Below, piece by piece: positions 1-10,322 of a stretch of 64,000 bases of DNA. This stretch comes from Hortaea werneckii (Eukaryota; Ascomycota; Dothideomycetes; Mycosphaerellales; Teratosphaeriaceae): NCBI GenBank assembly GCA_037044905.1, contig JBAOKB010000170.1:186001-250000 (forward strand), in the 5' to 3' direction. The stretch's first letter is position 1, and each line of letters opens with the position of its first letter. Position numbers and translations under genes: made by a program. The notes beneath the pieces are model-generated. The model was not told where the DNA came from and searched no databases. It saw only the letters and a list, made by a program, of their open reading frames with translations.

Positions 1-33
1 ATCGCACCCGAATTGCACGATTGATCGCCTATC

Positions 34-378
34 ATGGACTCCGCAAGCGTTAGCCCCGAGACGATGCAGCAGCTGCAGAACATGTCGCCGCAGGAGAAGC
101 AGCAGCTGAACCAGTTCATCCAAGGCGAGAACCAGAAGGCGCAGATCCAGGGGGTCGTTCACAGCCTGACGGATACGTACGCATTGGCAAGATGATGGAC
201 TTCCTACAATGGTCGCTAATTACCACCGCGCAGCTGCTTCCGCAAGTGCATCACCGGCAAGATCACCTCCGGAGGACTCGACCGATCTGAGCAACCCTGC
301 ATGCAAAACTGCGTCGACCGCTACATGGATGCCAACATGACCGTCATTAAGCACTTGGAGCAGATGCGATCGATGTAG
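34..378 (+). CDS. TIM8: Mitochondrial small Tim chaperone Tim8
   Basis: Two exons, 34-176 and 234-378, with a 57-base intron that has gtacgc and cgcag ends and a gctaat branch-like site; 95 residues, the usual size for small Tims. The twin CX3C motifs are complete: C49-FRK-C53 and C70-MQN-C74, 16 residues apart, flanked by helices. In this family these cysteines form two intramolecular disulfides, and Tim8 with Tim13 escorts hydrophobic precursors across the mitochondrial intermembrane space to TIM22. The start is the only ATG giving a family-length N-terminus. It converges on the uL23 gene. Identification is firm from the cysteine spacing; Tim8 rather than Tim13 is judged from the residues around the first motif. 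Confidence 0.92.
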
Positions 379-709
379 ATGGTTGGACGGGGATGATTCT
401 TGCATAGCATGGCGCCGAAATCACTGTAAAGTATGAAGGGATTGTAAAAGTATGGAAACCATGGATCACAAGGAATGTAAATTAGCGGTGAAAGGTTTTG
501 AGACCCAAAGCATTTTATGCATTGGACGACGAGCGACGCTGAAGCGTGCATCGCAATTGATTGTATAGTAATTTATCTACTACACTCTGATGATACGCCA
601 ACTGATCGAACAGTACACGCATCTGCAGCCGGGTATCTTTCCTCTGGGGCTGCTTCCGAACTCCAGCGAACGCCGTCGTAATGCCTAGTCTAACACGTCT
701 GGTCATGGC
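379..709. other. Convergent 3' intergenic stretch
   Basis: Lies between the 3' ends of TIM8 (plus) and uL23 (minus), so it should hold two 3' UTRs and poly(A) signals. I see no coding sequence, RNA gene or repeat in it. Confidence 0.6.
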
Positions 710-1399
710 TTATACAATAGCCAACTTGGTGGCGGCAATGTCAAGAGCGTCGACGTCCGGGGTCAGGCGGGCGAAAGCCTTCTTGGAGCCGTCCGGCCTG
801 ATTCGAAGGTTAGTCTCTACCCTAGAATCCATAGAGAACTCCAAATTCATACCTGATGAGGGTGTTCAAGGTCACGGTGTCGACATCGTAAAGCTTCTTC
901 AAGGCGTCCTTGATCTGCCTCTTGTTCGCCTTGGTGTCCACAATGAAGACGAGGGTGTTGTTCTCCTCAATCTTCTTCATCGCGCTCTCGGTGTTGAGCG
1001 GGTGGATGATGACCTTGGAGGCATCGAAGCGGGGCTCGTGCGGGACCGACTTGCGCGGGTACTTGGGCGAGCGCGAGAGGGTGAGGGTCTTCGGCAGGTG
1101 GAACGAAGTGTTGGTGCGGACCTTGCGGACCTTGTGCGAGTTGACCTGTTGCAAGAAACAGGCCGTCAGAATGATGAGTTGCTCTGACACGCCTCAAGGA
1201 ATGCTTACACCACGGAGAGTGGCCTTCGCGGCGGCAGAGGCCTGCGCAGAAGGCTTGCCGGGCTTCGCGGCGCCTGTGAAATGATTAGCCATCTTCCTGG
1301 ATGGGCGGGACGCAGTCTCATATGCCGATTCGCTGTGACTGCGCAAACTGTGAACATACCCTTAACTGGCTTTGCGACGTTCTTCTTGCCTTGGGCCAT
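710..1399 (-). CDS. RPL25: 60S ribosomal protein uL23 (yeast Rpl25)
   Basis: Four exons on the minus strand: 1399-1360, 1273-1209, 1145-853 and 797-710, giving 161 residues; all phases join cleanly. uL23 sits at the polypeptide exit tunnel and docks SRP and nascent-chain factors. The conserved body is obvious: [50 protein letters not shown] and, across the last intron, [13 protein letters not shown]. The N-terminal basic Ala/Lys extension (first two exons) is typical of the eukaryotic protein and carries nuclear import signals in yeast. Three introns crowded toward the 5' end are common in fungal ribosomal protein genes. The C-terminus ends in the usual [10 protein letters not shown]. Confidence 0.95.
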
Positions 1400-2196
1400 G
1401 GCGACTGTGTTAGTATCGAGTTGACTGGGCGTGCAGTTCGACTGACAGCTGAACCTTGCGAAAAGAATCGAGAAGTGTGCTCGCTTTTCGGATGTACCCG
1501 TGCGCTAACGCCGCCAAGGACTGGTGCTGGACTTGAGCGCAACATAAAATGCACGCCCACGCCCGTCTTTACAGTCCGTTGTTTTGTTTTCTAGATGTAC
1601 GGCAGTCGAACACATTCCCATCGACATCCTTGGTACTAGCCTCCCATCTAATAGCAATCTCGCGGTCTTTCAAGGGCATGCAAAAACTTTGATGGCAAGA
1701 ACAGACTGTTTCTCAATCACGTGCATTCCAAGGTTGGAAGCGGCTGCCACGTTCGTACGGCGTATAAAGCCAGCCTCCGCAGCATACCTAGTAGGTACTA
1801 CCTTATGTACGCACTGATAGCATTTCGAAGTGACTGGAGAATGAAAGGCACAGAAAAAAAAAAAAAAAAAAGTTGTACTTGCTCGTCAATCTCACCATTT
1901 GTGTGGTCGAGTCAAATAAAAACTGAAAATGCACATTTACACAATTTTCGTACTAAACATCTACACGCATTAGATATCGGCAATACATTGCCTCATGCTC
2001 GCATGAAACACAACCACGGCCATGCCATCAGCACTTGATATGCAACCCGCCCTCCGAAAAAATAAAAAAACCACTTTAACAACAATGAAACGCCGAGTAT
2101 GCGCCTCGCCATGCTTCGCAACTCTAAATCATAAGAAACATGCAACCCTCTTTTCCCTTCTTCGCACTTGATCCTTCTCACCGTCGTGAGAATCAT
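1400..2196. other. Intergenic: uL23 promoter side and J-protein 3' side
   Basis: Upstream of uL23 and downstream of the J-protein, both on the minus strand. It contains an 18-base A run (1854-1871), which is T-rich on the minus strand as often seen in fungal ribosomal promoters. No coding sequence seen. Confidence 0.5.
1854..1871. repeat. Poly-A tract (18 A)
   Basis: Uninterrupted A homopolymer about 455 bases upstream of the uL23 start codon. Directly visible; length may vary between reads. Confidence 0.9.
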
Positions 2197-3336
2197 CTAC
2201 AGAATCTCCTTGAGTTTCCTCTTCTGATCCGGACTTAAGCTGCTCGGGTACTTGATCTTGACCCCTACGATGAAGTCTCCTCGTTCGCTCGGAGTCTTAG
2301 GCTTTGGCATACCTAAGCCAGGGAACCTCTCTTCAAACGTTGGCTGTGTCGGTCCGCTCGACGAGACAGAGACTTGCTTTCCATCGATCGTCTGAACAGT
2401 CTTGCTCCATCCGCATAGTGCGTCTTTGAGGTCAATCTCCACCGAATGTCTGATGTCGTCGCCATCCCGTGCGAAGAGCGGGTCGGGCTTCTCCTTCACG
2501 ATAAAGTGTAAGTCTTGTGTGCCACCTTCGACTTGATCGCCCATGTCCGGGTACTTGATCTTCGATCCAGGTTTCAAACCTCGCTTGATTGGGACCGAGA
2601 GCACCTTGTCCTCTACCGACTGCTTTCCAGTCTGTGCATCGAACGTCTTCCTCTGTACCTTCAACTTCTTCGTCGCACCGTTAAAAATATCCTGCAACGA
2701 TACCGGCAGCGGCTTCTCCACGACTGTCGTTTCCATCTCAGGCTCTTTCCGCCTACCGCCGAACGGCGTGCCGCCACTCCTTCTGCTACCGCCACCACCA
2801 CCCGATGATCCGAATCCGCCCGGCATACCTCCGCCCATGCCACCGCCAAATGAGGAGAACAGATCGTCATCATCTCCCATGCCGCCCATACCTGCTCCGC
2901 CCCCTCTCATGAACTCCGCAAAAATGTCCTTGGGGTCGCTGAACCCGCCAAAACCTCCTCTACCTCCCCCACCTCCGCCGGTGCTGAAGTGGAACGTCCG
3001 CCCCGGCCCTCCGCCGCCGAAGCCGCCAAACCCGCCCGGCATACCTCCACCGCCAGCGAACGGGTTGCCGCCCGCCCCGGCAAAGTCGTCGGCGCCCGGT
3101 GCCGGGCCCGCCTTGCCCATAATAAAGTCATATCCATAGTTATCGTAATTCTTGCGCTTTTCCGGGTCGGAGAGGATCTCGTAGGCTTCGGAGGCTTCCT
3201 TGAATTTCTGTTCGCCGGCGGGGTTCTTGTCCGGGTGGTTCTTCAGTGCGTTTTTCCGGTACGCTTTCTTGATATCTTCGGCGGATGCGGTGGCGGACAC
3301 GCCTAGCCTGTCGTACAGCTTGGTGTCGGCTACCAT
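2197..3336 (-). CDS. Class B (type II) J-protein, Sis1/DNAJB1-like Hsp40
   Basis: Single exon, 379 residues. The J domain occupies about residues 5-75, with the HPD motif at 34-36 that stimulates Hsp70 ATPase. It is followed by a long Gly/Phe- and Gly/Met-rich region (about 90-225) without the CxxCxGxG zinc repeats of class A. Two C-terminal beta-barrel client-binding domains follow ([22 protein letters not shown] onward) and the protein ends with the family-typical [14 protein letters not shown]. Sis1-type proteins work with cytosolic and nuclear Hsp70 in folding, disaggregation and translation initiation. I chose the ATG at 3336 because [12 protein letters not shown] is where the family begins; an in-frame reading 34 codons upstream runs through promoter sequence. 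Regulation by heat shock is suggested by the upstream GAA/TTC element. Confidence 0.93.
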   Translation of the reverse strand: MVADTKLYDRLGVSATASAEDIKKAYRKNALKNHPDKNPAGEQKFKEASEAYEILSDPEKRKNYDNYGYDFIMGKAGPAPGADDFAGAGGNPFAGGGGMPGGFGGFGGGGPGRTFHFSTGGGGGGRGGFGGFSDPKDIFAEFMRGGGAGMGGMGDDDDLFSSFGGGMGGGMPGGFGSSGGGGGSRRSGGTPFGGRRKEPEMETTVVEKPLPVSLQDIFNGATKKLKVQRKTFDAQTGKQSVEDKVLSVPIKRGLKPGSKIKYPDMGDQVEGGTQDLHFIVKEKPDPLFARDGDDIRHSVEIDLKDALCGWSKTVQTIDGKQVSVSSSGPTQPTFEERFPGLGMPKPKTPSERGDFIVGVKIKYPSSLSPDQKRKLKEIL

Positions 3337-3961
3337 TGTAGCGGGTCGTGGTTGTCCTTTTCGCGGACGACGGGTGTGAGATGTTTTACGGTTGGTTGCA
3401 GTGGGTGGGTTTTCTGATTGGCCAATTGGGATGGGCACGGGAATTTTCTACTTGTTGACGGGTTGGGAAGAAGTGGACTTGGGTTGGCAAGAAGATAGCA
3501 TTGAGCGCCCGGGGCTAAAGCATGGAAAGTGGTGGCCGCCGTCGGCGCGGTTCTGCGTGATGCTAGCCCAAACGCATGATGACGTTAGAGCATAGAAGGT
3601 GCTAGCAGGTTCGATTGGCTGAAATCAGTGGGTGAGTGCGACACAATTCTCCATTGGGAAGGCACGAGCTACACTAGGTGAATTGATGTCGCTGGGATCA
3701 CAGTGACTAAGGTATATAATGCTGCCTTTCAGATACTGGCGGGAGCGTCAAGAATACTATTGTGATATTTGCCTTTTATTGAAAGTAGATGCTTCGGGGA
3801 TGCTTCGGGAACAGCGGGCCGATGCCATGCGCGTTTGCCTCGCGACGCGCTGCACGTGTTCGGTTGGTGTCTTAAGCAGGTGCCGCTTTCCTACATCACC
3901 GACTTCATGAGCGTCGTGTGGAAGAAGGCGCCTTCGTAGGTGAAGAAGATTCGCCGATCTC
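3337..3961. other. Divergent promoter of J-protein and RAI1
   Basis: A 625-base region between two divergent genes. It contains the CCAAT and heat-shock-like sites annotated separately and no evident gene. Confidence 0.6.
3417..3448 (-). promoter_or_regulatory. Inverted CCAAT boxes next to a heat-shock-like element
   Basis: ATTGG and CCAAT abut at 3417-3426, and GAATTTTC (nGAAnnTTCn, the minimal Hsf1 pair) lies at 3441-3448, about 80-110 bases upstream of the J-protein ATG. The bases are seen directly; regulation by Hsf1 or the Hap complex is inference. Only two adjacent nGAAn units are present, so strength is uncertain. Confidence 0.35.
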
Positions 3962-5386
3962 ATGGCGGCATTCCAATTCCACAATCTCACTCCATTTGCG
4001 GGCAAGTCTACCACAATTAGACGCCCGCGCGAATTCACTTACTTCTCCTTTGATGATGACCACAAGCTACTTCCTCTCTCAGATGCAAGCCTCTCATACT
4101 ACTACCCAGCATTCTTTCAGCATGCGAGTATATCTCCTCACCGGGTGAACCTATCCGCCGGGTTTGAATCGTTCCGAGAACGTGATGACGGCGTTGACGA
4201 ACACCTGGATGCATTGCTTGATACGCTGCAAGCGCATGAAGAAAGAGAGCTGGAGCGTGCGCGTGACGATGCAGAGGAGCGCAAGCTTGAGGATGTAAGG
4301 TGCAAGGCAGATGTGGTGACCTGGCGAGGCATGATGACCAAGGTGTGTACCGCCAGGAGTTAGTGGCCAACCCACCAACAATGCTGACGATGAAGACGTA
4401 GATCCTCACGGCACCCTTTGACGACTTCAACGAGTTTGAAATGAACGCCACCTGCTTCCAGGTGCGCTGTGGCTTGAAATTCATCCTCTGAGCTCGGCTG
4501 GCTAACATTTGAAAGGGGACCATGTAAGAATACTACCGCTACAGGCTGGATCGCAGCATGCTTACCGTCAGCAGCTTTGTCGAAGAAAATCACCAATCCA
4601 AAGAAGCGCAGAGGCAATCGCAAAACGCCCAACGTCCTAGGCCAGGCCAACCTCCACAGGAACTCATGCAGTATTGGGGTGCGAACTTCGTTCGACGGCC
4701 ATTTACTTACGGCCTTAGCTGACAGCGATACAGGCTACAAGTTCGAAGCTCTATCCACCCTCTCTCAGCCCTGGCCAGAGGCCACGCGCGAAAGCATCGA
4801 ATCAAGAGACGAGACTGTGGTTAACAACCACGCTCAATACTGCTCAATAGTCCGTACCAGTATCGGCACTACGAGCCTCATCATCGCAGGCGAGGTCGAC
4901 TGCGTGCTTGGGCAGAAACCTGACAACATCGAAGATCCCGTGCCGTGGGTCGAGCTGAAAACGACCGCTGAGCTTCAAAGCAACCATCCGCGAGAGCTCG
5001 TCAAGTTCGAACGAAAGCTTCTAAAGTACTGGGCTCAAAGCTTCTTGCTCGGGGTGCCACTAATCGTAGTCGGTTTCCGCACGCCAAATGGCTTGCTGAC
5101 AGGGATGCAAGAGCTCAAGACCCAGCGCATCCCTTCCGAAGTGAAGCAAGGTCAGAGAACATGGGATGGAAATGTCTGCATCAACTTCACCGCGACGTTC
5201 CTTGATACGCTGAAGACGACTGTGGTAGGCGAAGGCGTATGGAGGATTCGTAAAAAGAAGAATCAGAAAGTAATCGAAGTCATCAAGGTGGAAGAGTTTG
5301 GCACCGGGCGAATCGTGAAGCAGAGCTTTAAGACGCATCGGGAGAATCTGATGGCGCTTGAAATTAGTGCGAAACTTGGGCAGTAG
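3962..5386 (+). CDS. RAI1: RAI1/DXO-family decapping nuclease (Rat1-interacting)
   Basis: Five exons: 3962-4342, 4402-4461, 4516-4523, 4572-4678 and 4734-5386, giving 402 residues in one frame. RAI1 is a nuclear pyrophosphohydrolase/NAD-cap nuclease that partners the 5'-3' exonuclease Rat1 in RNA quality control and transcription termination. Family landmarks appear in order: RPREFTYFSFDDD near the N-terminus, DDGVDEHLDALL, VVTWRGMMTK, FEMNATCFQGT, MQYWGYKFE, then the metal-site motifs GEVDCV (ExD) and WVELKT (ExK), KYWAQSFLLG and VVGFR. The third exon is only 8 bases (GGGACCAT), yet it is needed to keep both frame and the conserved CFQGT-I stretch. Two introns use gtgcg donors. The gene diverges from the J-protein gene. 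Confidence 0.9.
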
Positions 5387-5576
5387 ATTTGGCGACCCAA
5401 ATGGTGCAAGATTCTTACGTTCGAAGTCAAGGGACGTTTCAATATCGGCTTTTGGATGCATTTGGCTTTTGCGGGATCCAGGCTAGAGTCACCGCGATTG
5501 CCTAATTCGGACATAAGCAGCCTGCCTTGTCATTTGCTAACCCCAAACACGGTCACTGCTATTTTCATGTCCAAGT

Positions 5577-6410
5577 ATGCATAACGTAGGTCTTCCTGAT
5601 TACTCTCCCTTGCTAATGCATTCCAACCTCTTCGAGCAATTCCCCAAAAAGTGCCTCAAGATGAAATACTCGCGCGAGCAGCGCTCCGAAATGCGTAAGC
5701 GGGACATTTCTACTACTCAGGCGCACAACACTAGCCTCGATTCGACACAGACATCATCAACCGACGACGAAAATACAGGCCCTGTGTTCTTCTGGCGCGA
5801 ATACGAACAACCCTACGGCTTCCTCTGCCAATGGTACCCCTCCCCTTTCGTAGCTCCCCAAATCCATTCAACGCATGTTTTTGGGTGTGCGGAGCAATTC
5901 ATGATGTACCGCAAAGCGTTGGTACTCGCCACGCCACCGGAGTCAGACGATATAGATAGCGCGAATACCACTGGTTCGAAGGTACAGCCAAAAGAGCTGC
6001 AGAAGGGCGCCAGAACAGCCAATACTGCGCAAGGCGAGCGGGCGAATCTCCCAAATCGGATTCTCTCCCAATCGAAACCTGGCCGACAGAAATCGCTCGC
6101 GCGATCGGTGAAATTCTCACCCGCTCAGTTCAAGGAGTGGGAACGGATTAAATTCGACGTCGTCCTCGAAGGTTCTTACCTCAAGTTCACTCAGAATCAG
6201 GAGTTGAAAGCTAAGCTCCTGGCGACGGGGGACCGGGAGTTGGTGGAAGCCAGTCCTACGGATAGGACGTGGGGGATTGGGTTTGCGGCGGAGTTTGCGG
6301 AGAGTTGGAGGGAGGACTGGGGGAGTAATTTGCTCGGGAAGGCTTTGGTGAGTGTGAGGGAGAGCTTGAGAGGGGAGGCGGAGGCGGAGGTGGAGGCGGA
6401 CATCGGCTAA
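5577..6410 (+). CDS. NADAR (YbiA/DUF1768) domain protein
   Basis: Up to 277 residues in one exon. The NADAR fold is recognised from FFWREYEQPYGFLCQWYPSPF and HVFGCAEQFMMYRKALVL in the first half, and FDVVLEGSYLKFTQNQELKAKLL followed by GDRELVEASPTDRTWGIGF in the second. Bacterial and plant members hydrolyse the N-glycosidic bond of early riboflavin intermediates; related NADAR proteins remove ADP-ribose. The exact substrate here is not known. About 40 low-complexity residues (roughly 125-165) are inserted between the two halves, and the C-terminus ends in an acidic EAEAEVEAD run. Start uncertain: ATGs at codons 14 and 28 also precede the domain, and a short 5' intron is possible. Confidence 0.8.
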   Translation: MHNVGLPDYSPLLMHSNLFEQFPKKCLKMKYSREQRSEMRKRDISTTQAHNTSLDSTQTSSTDDENTGPVFFWREYEQPYGFLCQWYPSPFVAPQIHSTHVFGCAEQFMMYRKALVLATPPESDDIDSANTTGSKVQPKELQKGARTANTAQGERANLPNRILSQSKPGRQKSLARSVKFSPAQFKEWERIKFDVVLEGSYLKFTQNQELKAKLLATGDRELVEASPTDRTWGIGFAAEFAESWREDWGSNLLGKALVSVRESLRGEAEAEVEADIG

Positions 6411-6623
6411 AGGCGATGGCTCTGGTAATGCCTTGTATTGGATATATGTGAGGATAAACGAAAACATCGTGAGTACAAGGCCATAGAGTGATCAGGTATT
6501 ATTGGACTCCCTAAACTCTGCTTACAGTCATATTGAGCTAGCGCTGCCACCAGCATTTCAGCAGCTCATTCCACCTCTCATCCGTGAGCCAGATCTCGCT
6601 CAACGCGCTAGAGCTGCCCTGCT
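6411..6623. other. Convergent 3' region
   Basis: Short gap between the NADAR gene (plus) and the dehydrogenase gene (minus). It holds their 3' ends only; no feature seen. Confidence 0.5.
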
Positions 6624-7767
6624 CTAATCTTCGTGCTCCTCAGCCATCCCTACCATTTTGAGCGAATCGCGCCACAACTTCTCTTCGCCTTCGACATCAT
6701 ATGCCCATTCGGCATACCCATCATCACCCGGAGTCGAGATAGCATCTCCTCCTTTGAATGCTGTCTGCTCTACACAGTCGCTGAGATATCTGCCCCCCTT
6801 ATGCTTCCACTCCTCGCTCAAAGCCGCATAAACGCTAGTCGCGGCTCCCTGGGCTGGACTCTTCATGTACGCCCGGACTTCAGGTTTGTCCCATTGGGCC
6901 TTCTGGGCAGGGTCGACGTGGACCTGTAACCCTGACTCGATTCCGCCTGGATGCAACGAGGTACTGTGCAAGTGCTGACTCCCATAGTGCCGCTCGATGT
7001 AGTTGGAGAGGTAAATGTTGGCTGTTTTGGCCTGTCCGTATGCTTGCCAGGGGTGATAAGAGCCCGCTTCTGCAAAGTTGTAGTCGGAGAAGCGGACTTT
7101 GCCTGCTCGGTGTCCGATCGAGGAAACAGAGACTACACGAGATGGGAACGAAGGTGTAGCTGAGCGCAATAGAAGGGGCTTGAGGAGTTGGAAAAGGTAG
7201 AAGTGTCCGATGTGGTTGGTGCCAAACTGGGTCTCGAAGCCGTCTTTGGTCTTGCCTTCTGGGGTGGCCATCACACTATTCAAGGTCAGCTATTTGGCTC
7301 CGCAAGGCTTATATTGGAGTCCCATAATACCCAGCATTACAGACGAGGACGTTGAGCTGCTTCGTCTGCTCCATTATCTGAGCAGCTCCCTTCCTGATGC
7401 TGGACAGGCTGTCCATCTCCATTTCGACCAAAGTGATCTTGCCCCCCTTGGTTGTCTCTTGAATCTCGTCGACAACGTTTTGGCCTTTCGTCATGCTGGA
7501 AATGTTTAGCATACTTCCGCACTTATTGGCTTCTCGCCATGAAGTTGAGCTTAACACTTACTTTCTCACTGTGCCAAAGACATGCCCTCCCGTAGCATAG
7601 AGTGCTCGTAAAGTCTCTACCCCGATTCCTGAGCTAGTACCCGTCACCAGGAAGACTTTATCTGTAAGCTTGCCCAGGAGGCCTTCGTCCTCGACGATTC
7701 GGAGGGCCGTAGGTCTGGCGTCACCAGGACCGGTGCGAGTCTTGTGTGCTTCCGCATAACGAGACAT
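6624..7767 (-). CDS. Short-chain dehydrogenase/reductase (retinol dehydrogenase/WWOX-like)
   Basis: Three exons: 7767-7562, 7495-7331 and 7275-6624, giving 340 residues. Classical SDR features are complete: cofactor motif TGTSSGIG at residues 42-49, the NAG motif in LNVLVCNAG (split by intron 2), the catalytic Ser region VVSVSSIGHRAG and YGQAK (YxxxK), then the LHPGGI loop. It should be a cytosolic NAD(P)-dependent oxidoreductase; substrate cannot be read from sequence. The ATG chosen (MSRYAEAH) follows a TATA-like site; an upstream in-frame ATG would add about 50 residues without similarity to SDRs. Intron phases 2, 2 fit exactly. It faces away from the MFS gene and may or may not be co-regulated with it. 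Confidence 0.88.
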
Positions 7768-8516
7768 GATGATTGCGAAGTGTGGTGATGTTGGCGGGCA
7801 GGATAATGTCTGAGTTTTACTGAGAGAAGACGTAACAAAAGTAGAATGCAAGAATGAGGAGCAAGTGTCCGGAGGAGTGAGAGTGAAGATTGAAGCCTTG
7901 AGAATCTTCAGACCGTGCAAGCGCAGATGACAATATATATAATGAGAAGGACTACATCGGGCGAAGTCAGCATATCAAGTATCCCCGTCATTTGACGTCG
8001 GAGGCGTCGTCAGTAAAGGCCGTTTCGGAGATAGCTACGCAAAGCGCTTGAGACTTGACAAGGAACACTACAGAAGACGCCACCGACAGGAAGCAAATGG
8101 TCCTCAGTCGTCGCTCTTCCAAAGGTTCACTGTTGACGGCGAGGCTGGATGACAAAGGATGCGGCCGCTGTGCGGAAGGATCGTGCGACGCGGCCGCCAT
8201 GCCCGCATGCACTTCGAACGCGCAGGAGCTGAAGTAATTCTCTCACTCACGACTACCTACGTCCGTAGGCAACAATTGCACTTTTGCACAATGCCTCTTT
8301 CATCTGTAACGAGGTCTGGACGGGAAAGGTAAGCTGGTATATCGCACACAGGAATGCGATACATGGTTGTGTGTCAACGCCAAGTAATGAAGTCCACAAG
8401 CATGTATCAGCGATTTAAGCAACGCCTACCTGGAAGTCAACGTTGATATCTTAAAGTTCATAGCAAGACGTAAAGGGCCTCTGAGGACCAATCATAGCAT
8501 CGAGTAGATGCGTCAC
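7768..8516. other. Intergenic: dehydrogenase promoter and MFS 3' region
   Basis: A 749-base gap between two minus-strand genes. Apart from the TATA-like element it holds a GC-rich patch with two GCGGCCGC sites around 8160-8200; no gene recognised. Confidence 0.5.
7932..7943 (-). promoter_or_regulatory. TATA-like element of the SDR gene
   Basis: An alternating TATATATA core lies about 165 bases upstream of the chosen dehydrogenase ATG. The sequence is direct; the promoter role is inferred from position and the similar element before the MFS gene. Confidence 0.4.
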
Positions 8517-10322
8517 CTAAACCATCTGGCCGCCTGCTTGCTCAGCAAGTTCGTCTTCCTTCTCTCCAAATCGCGCATCTTTCATCTTGCCCGCCTCGTC
8601 GTCATCATCGACAAATCCATACTCTCTGCCCATCTGGTCGATTCCGGCTTCATCTAGTTTTGGTAGCTGGTGTGACGCACGAACGTACGACATGTTTTCC
8701 AAGTAGCCCTGGCAGAGATGTTAGAGGAGCACGGGGCAGACAGATAGGTACATTTACATACCTTGGCGAAAATGAGGTCGATTTCTTCCAGAGATCGGCC
8801 AGCTGTTTCAGGGTAGAAGAAGTAGATGGTTGGAATGAACAGGGCATTGATGATGGCAAAGAAGAGGTAACAGCCGAAGGTGGATGCACTCGTAAAGGGT
8901 GGCGTGAACATAACCACCGTGAAATTCCAGAGCCAGTTGCTGCAAGTGGACACAGCGTTGGCTTTCGCTCTAGTTTTGATCGGATTGATCTATAAAATGT
9001 CAGCGTGGCTCATTAAACGCAGCACCGCAGACATACCTCAGCAGGGTAAAGCCACGGCAGTGGAAGCCATGTAGCACCGAAGAAGGCAATATAAGTGAAG
9101 AAGCCAACAGCAGCTCCCTTGGCAGGGCCAGTACCACCAGGAATCAAACAGGCGAATACCAGAATCATCGAGCAGCACTGTCCGATGGAACCAGCGAGGA
9201 AAAGCTTGCGTCTCCCAACCTTCTCGACCAGGAACCACGAGGTCGTGGCAAAGATCGAATAAATGATCATGTTGACACCACCAAGGAGCAAAGCCAAGTT
9301 GTGGCTAACTCCAATCGAGTTCTCGAATAGCAGAGGGAAGTAGTAGATGACTGCGTTGCAACCGCCAATCTGCTGGAAGAATTGGCTAGAAGTGCCTAAT
9401 AGAACGCGACGGAAGTGTTGAGTCTTGCCGCCTTCGAGCAATGATCGGTATGGAGTATTGCCTCCGACGGCACCGGCAACACGGATAGAATCGACGATGA
9501 TGCCACTTTGAGTCTTGATCTCCTCGTCCTCACGAGGAAGCCCACGTAGAGCGGCCAGGACCGTAGTTGCCTCTTCATGTCTGTCCTTGGTGAGAAGCCA
9601 TCTTGGTGACTCCGGCAAGAAAAGCATTCCCACAATGATGAAGATCCCGAAGACGATCTGGAATGCGATCGGGAATCTCCAAGTCAGGCCCGGAGGTCCA
9701 TAGCTGGCGCCGTAATCGATCCAGTATGCAATCATAGTACCAATAGCGATCGTTCCACCTTCGATACAAATGAGCAGTCCACGGTTTGCTGACTTTGAGC
9801 ACTCTGCTTGATATGTCGGGATAGTAGAGGTGTTGATGCCGTTCCCGACGCCAGTCACCGTACGGCCAACGATGAATTGCGCTGTCGCGTGTGAGCCATC
9901 GAACGCAGTGACTTGAATGATTACCCCGATGATCATGACCAATGCGCCGATCATGATTGCACGTCTCCGTCCTGTTCGATCACCATAGTTGAGTTGGAAG
10001 ATGGCGCCTATCAGACATCCGACTTCGTAAATAGCCGTGACGAAGGCCTGCCAAGTTGCATCACCCTTGGTCTGAGGGAAGTAGTTGTTGAAATCCGTAG
10101 CAGAGATGATACCACTCATGACACCCTGATCGTCTGCATGAAAATATCAGTATCTTGGTATCTCTGCTTTCGACTGCCATTCGCCAAACGTAACTCACAT
10201 CCGAACAGCAGAAAGCCGCAGGTTGCCACGGTAGAAAGCATGATCGAAAGGTTCTTGCCTTTCATGCCCATATAGTGGGGTACGCCCTGGGCATCGTCCT
10301 TGTGCACCGCAGACAGGACCAT
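8517..10322 (-). CDS. Sugar porter family MFS transporter
   Basis: Four exons: 10322-10199, 10133-9037, 8989-8762 and 8708-8517, giving 546 residues with about 12 membrane spans. Sugar-porter signatures are present: FGYDQGVMSG in TM1 (split by intron 1), GDRTGRRRAIM in the loop 2-3, PESPRWLLTKDR after TM6, QQIGGCNAVIYYFPLLF in TM7, GRRKLF in loop 8-9 and PETAGRSLEEID after TM12. It is a plasma-membrane proton-coupled or facilitative hexose/polyol/quinate-type carrier; the substrate cannot be assigned. The cytosolic tail is acidic (DDDDEAGK). All intron junctions fall in conserved stretches and phases match. A TATA-like site precedes it, which fits an inducible transporter gene. Confidence 0.92.

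Noticed and set aside
681..1187. 168-codon plus-strand open frame
   Set aside because: Antisense shadow of the uL23 gene, which has clear conserved sequence and splice sites.
2543..3139. Proline-rich 198-codon open frame opposite the J-protein
   Set aside because: It is the antisense of the Gly/Phe-rich region; Gly codons read backwards give Pro. No independent motif.
3600..3625. GGTTCGATTGG, resembling a tRNA B box
   Set aside because: No matching A box or acceptor stem at the right distance.
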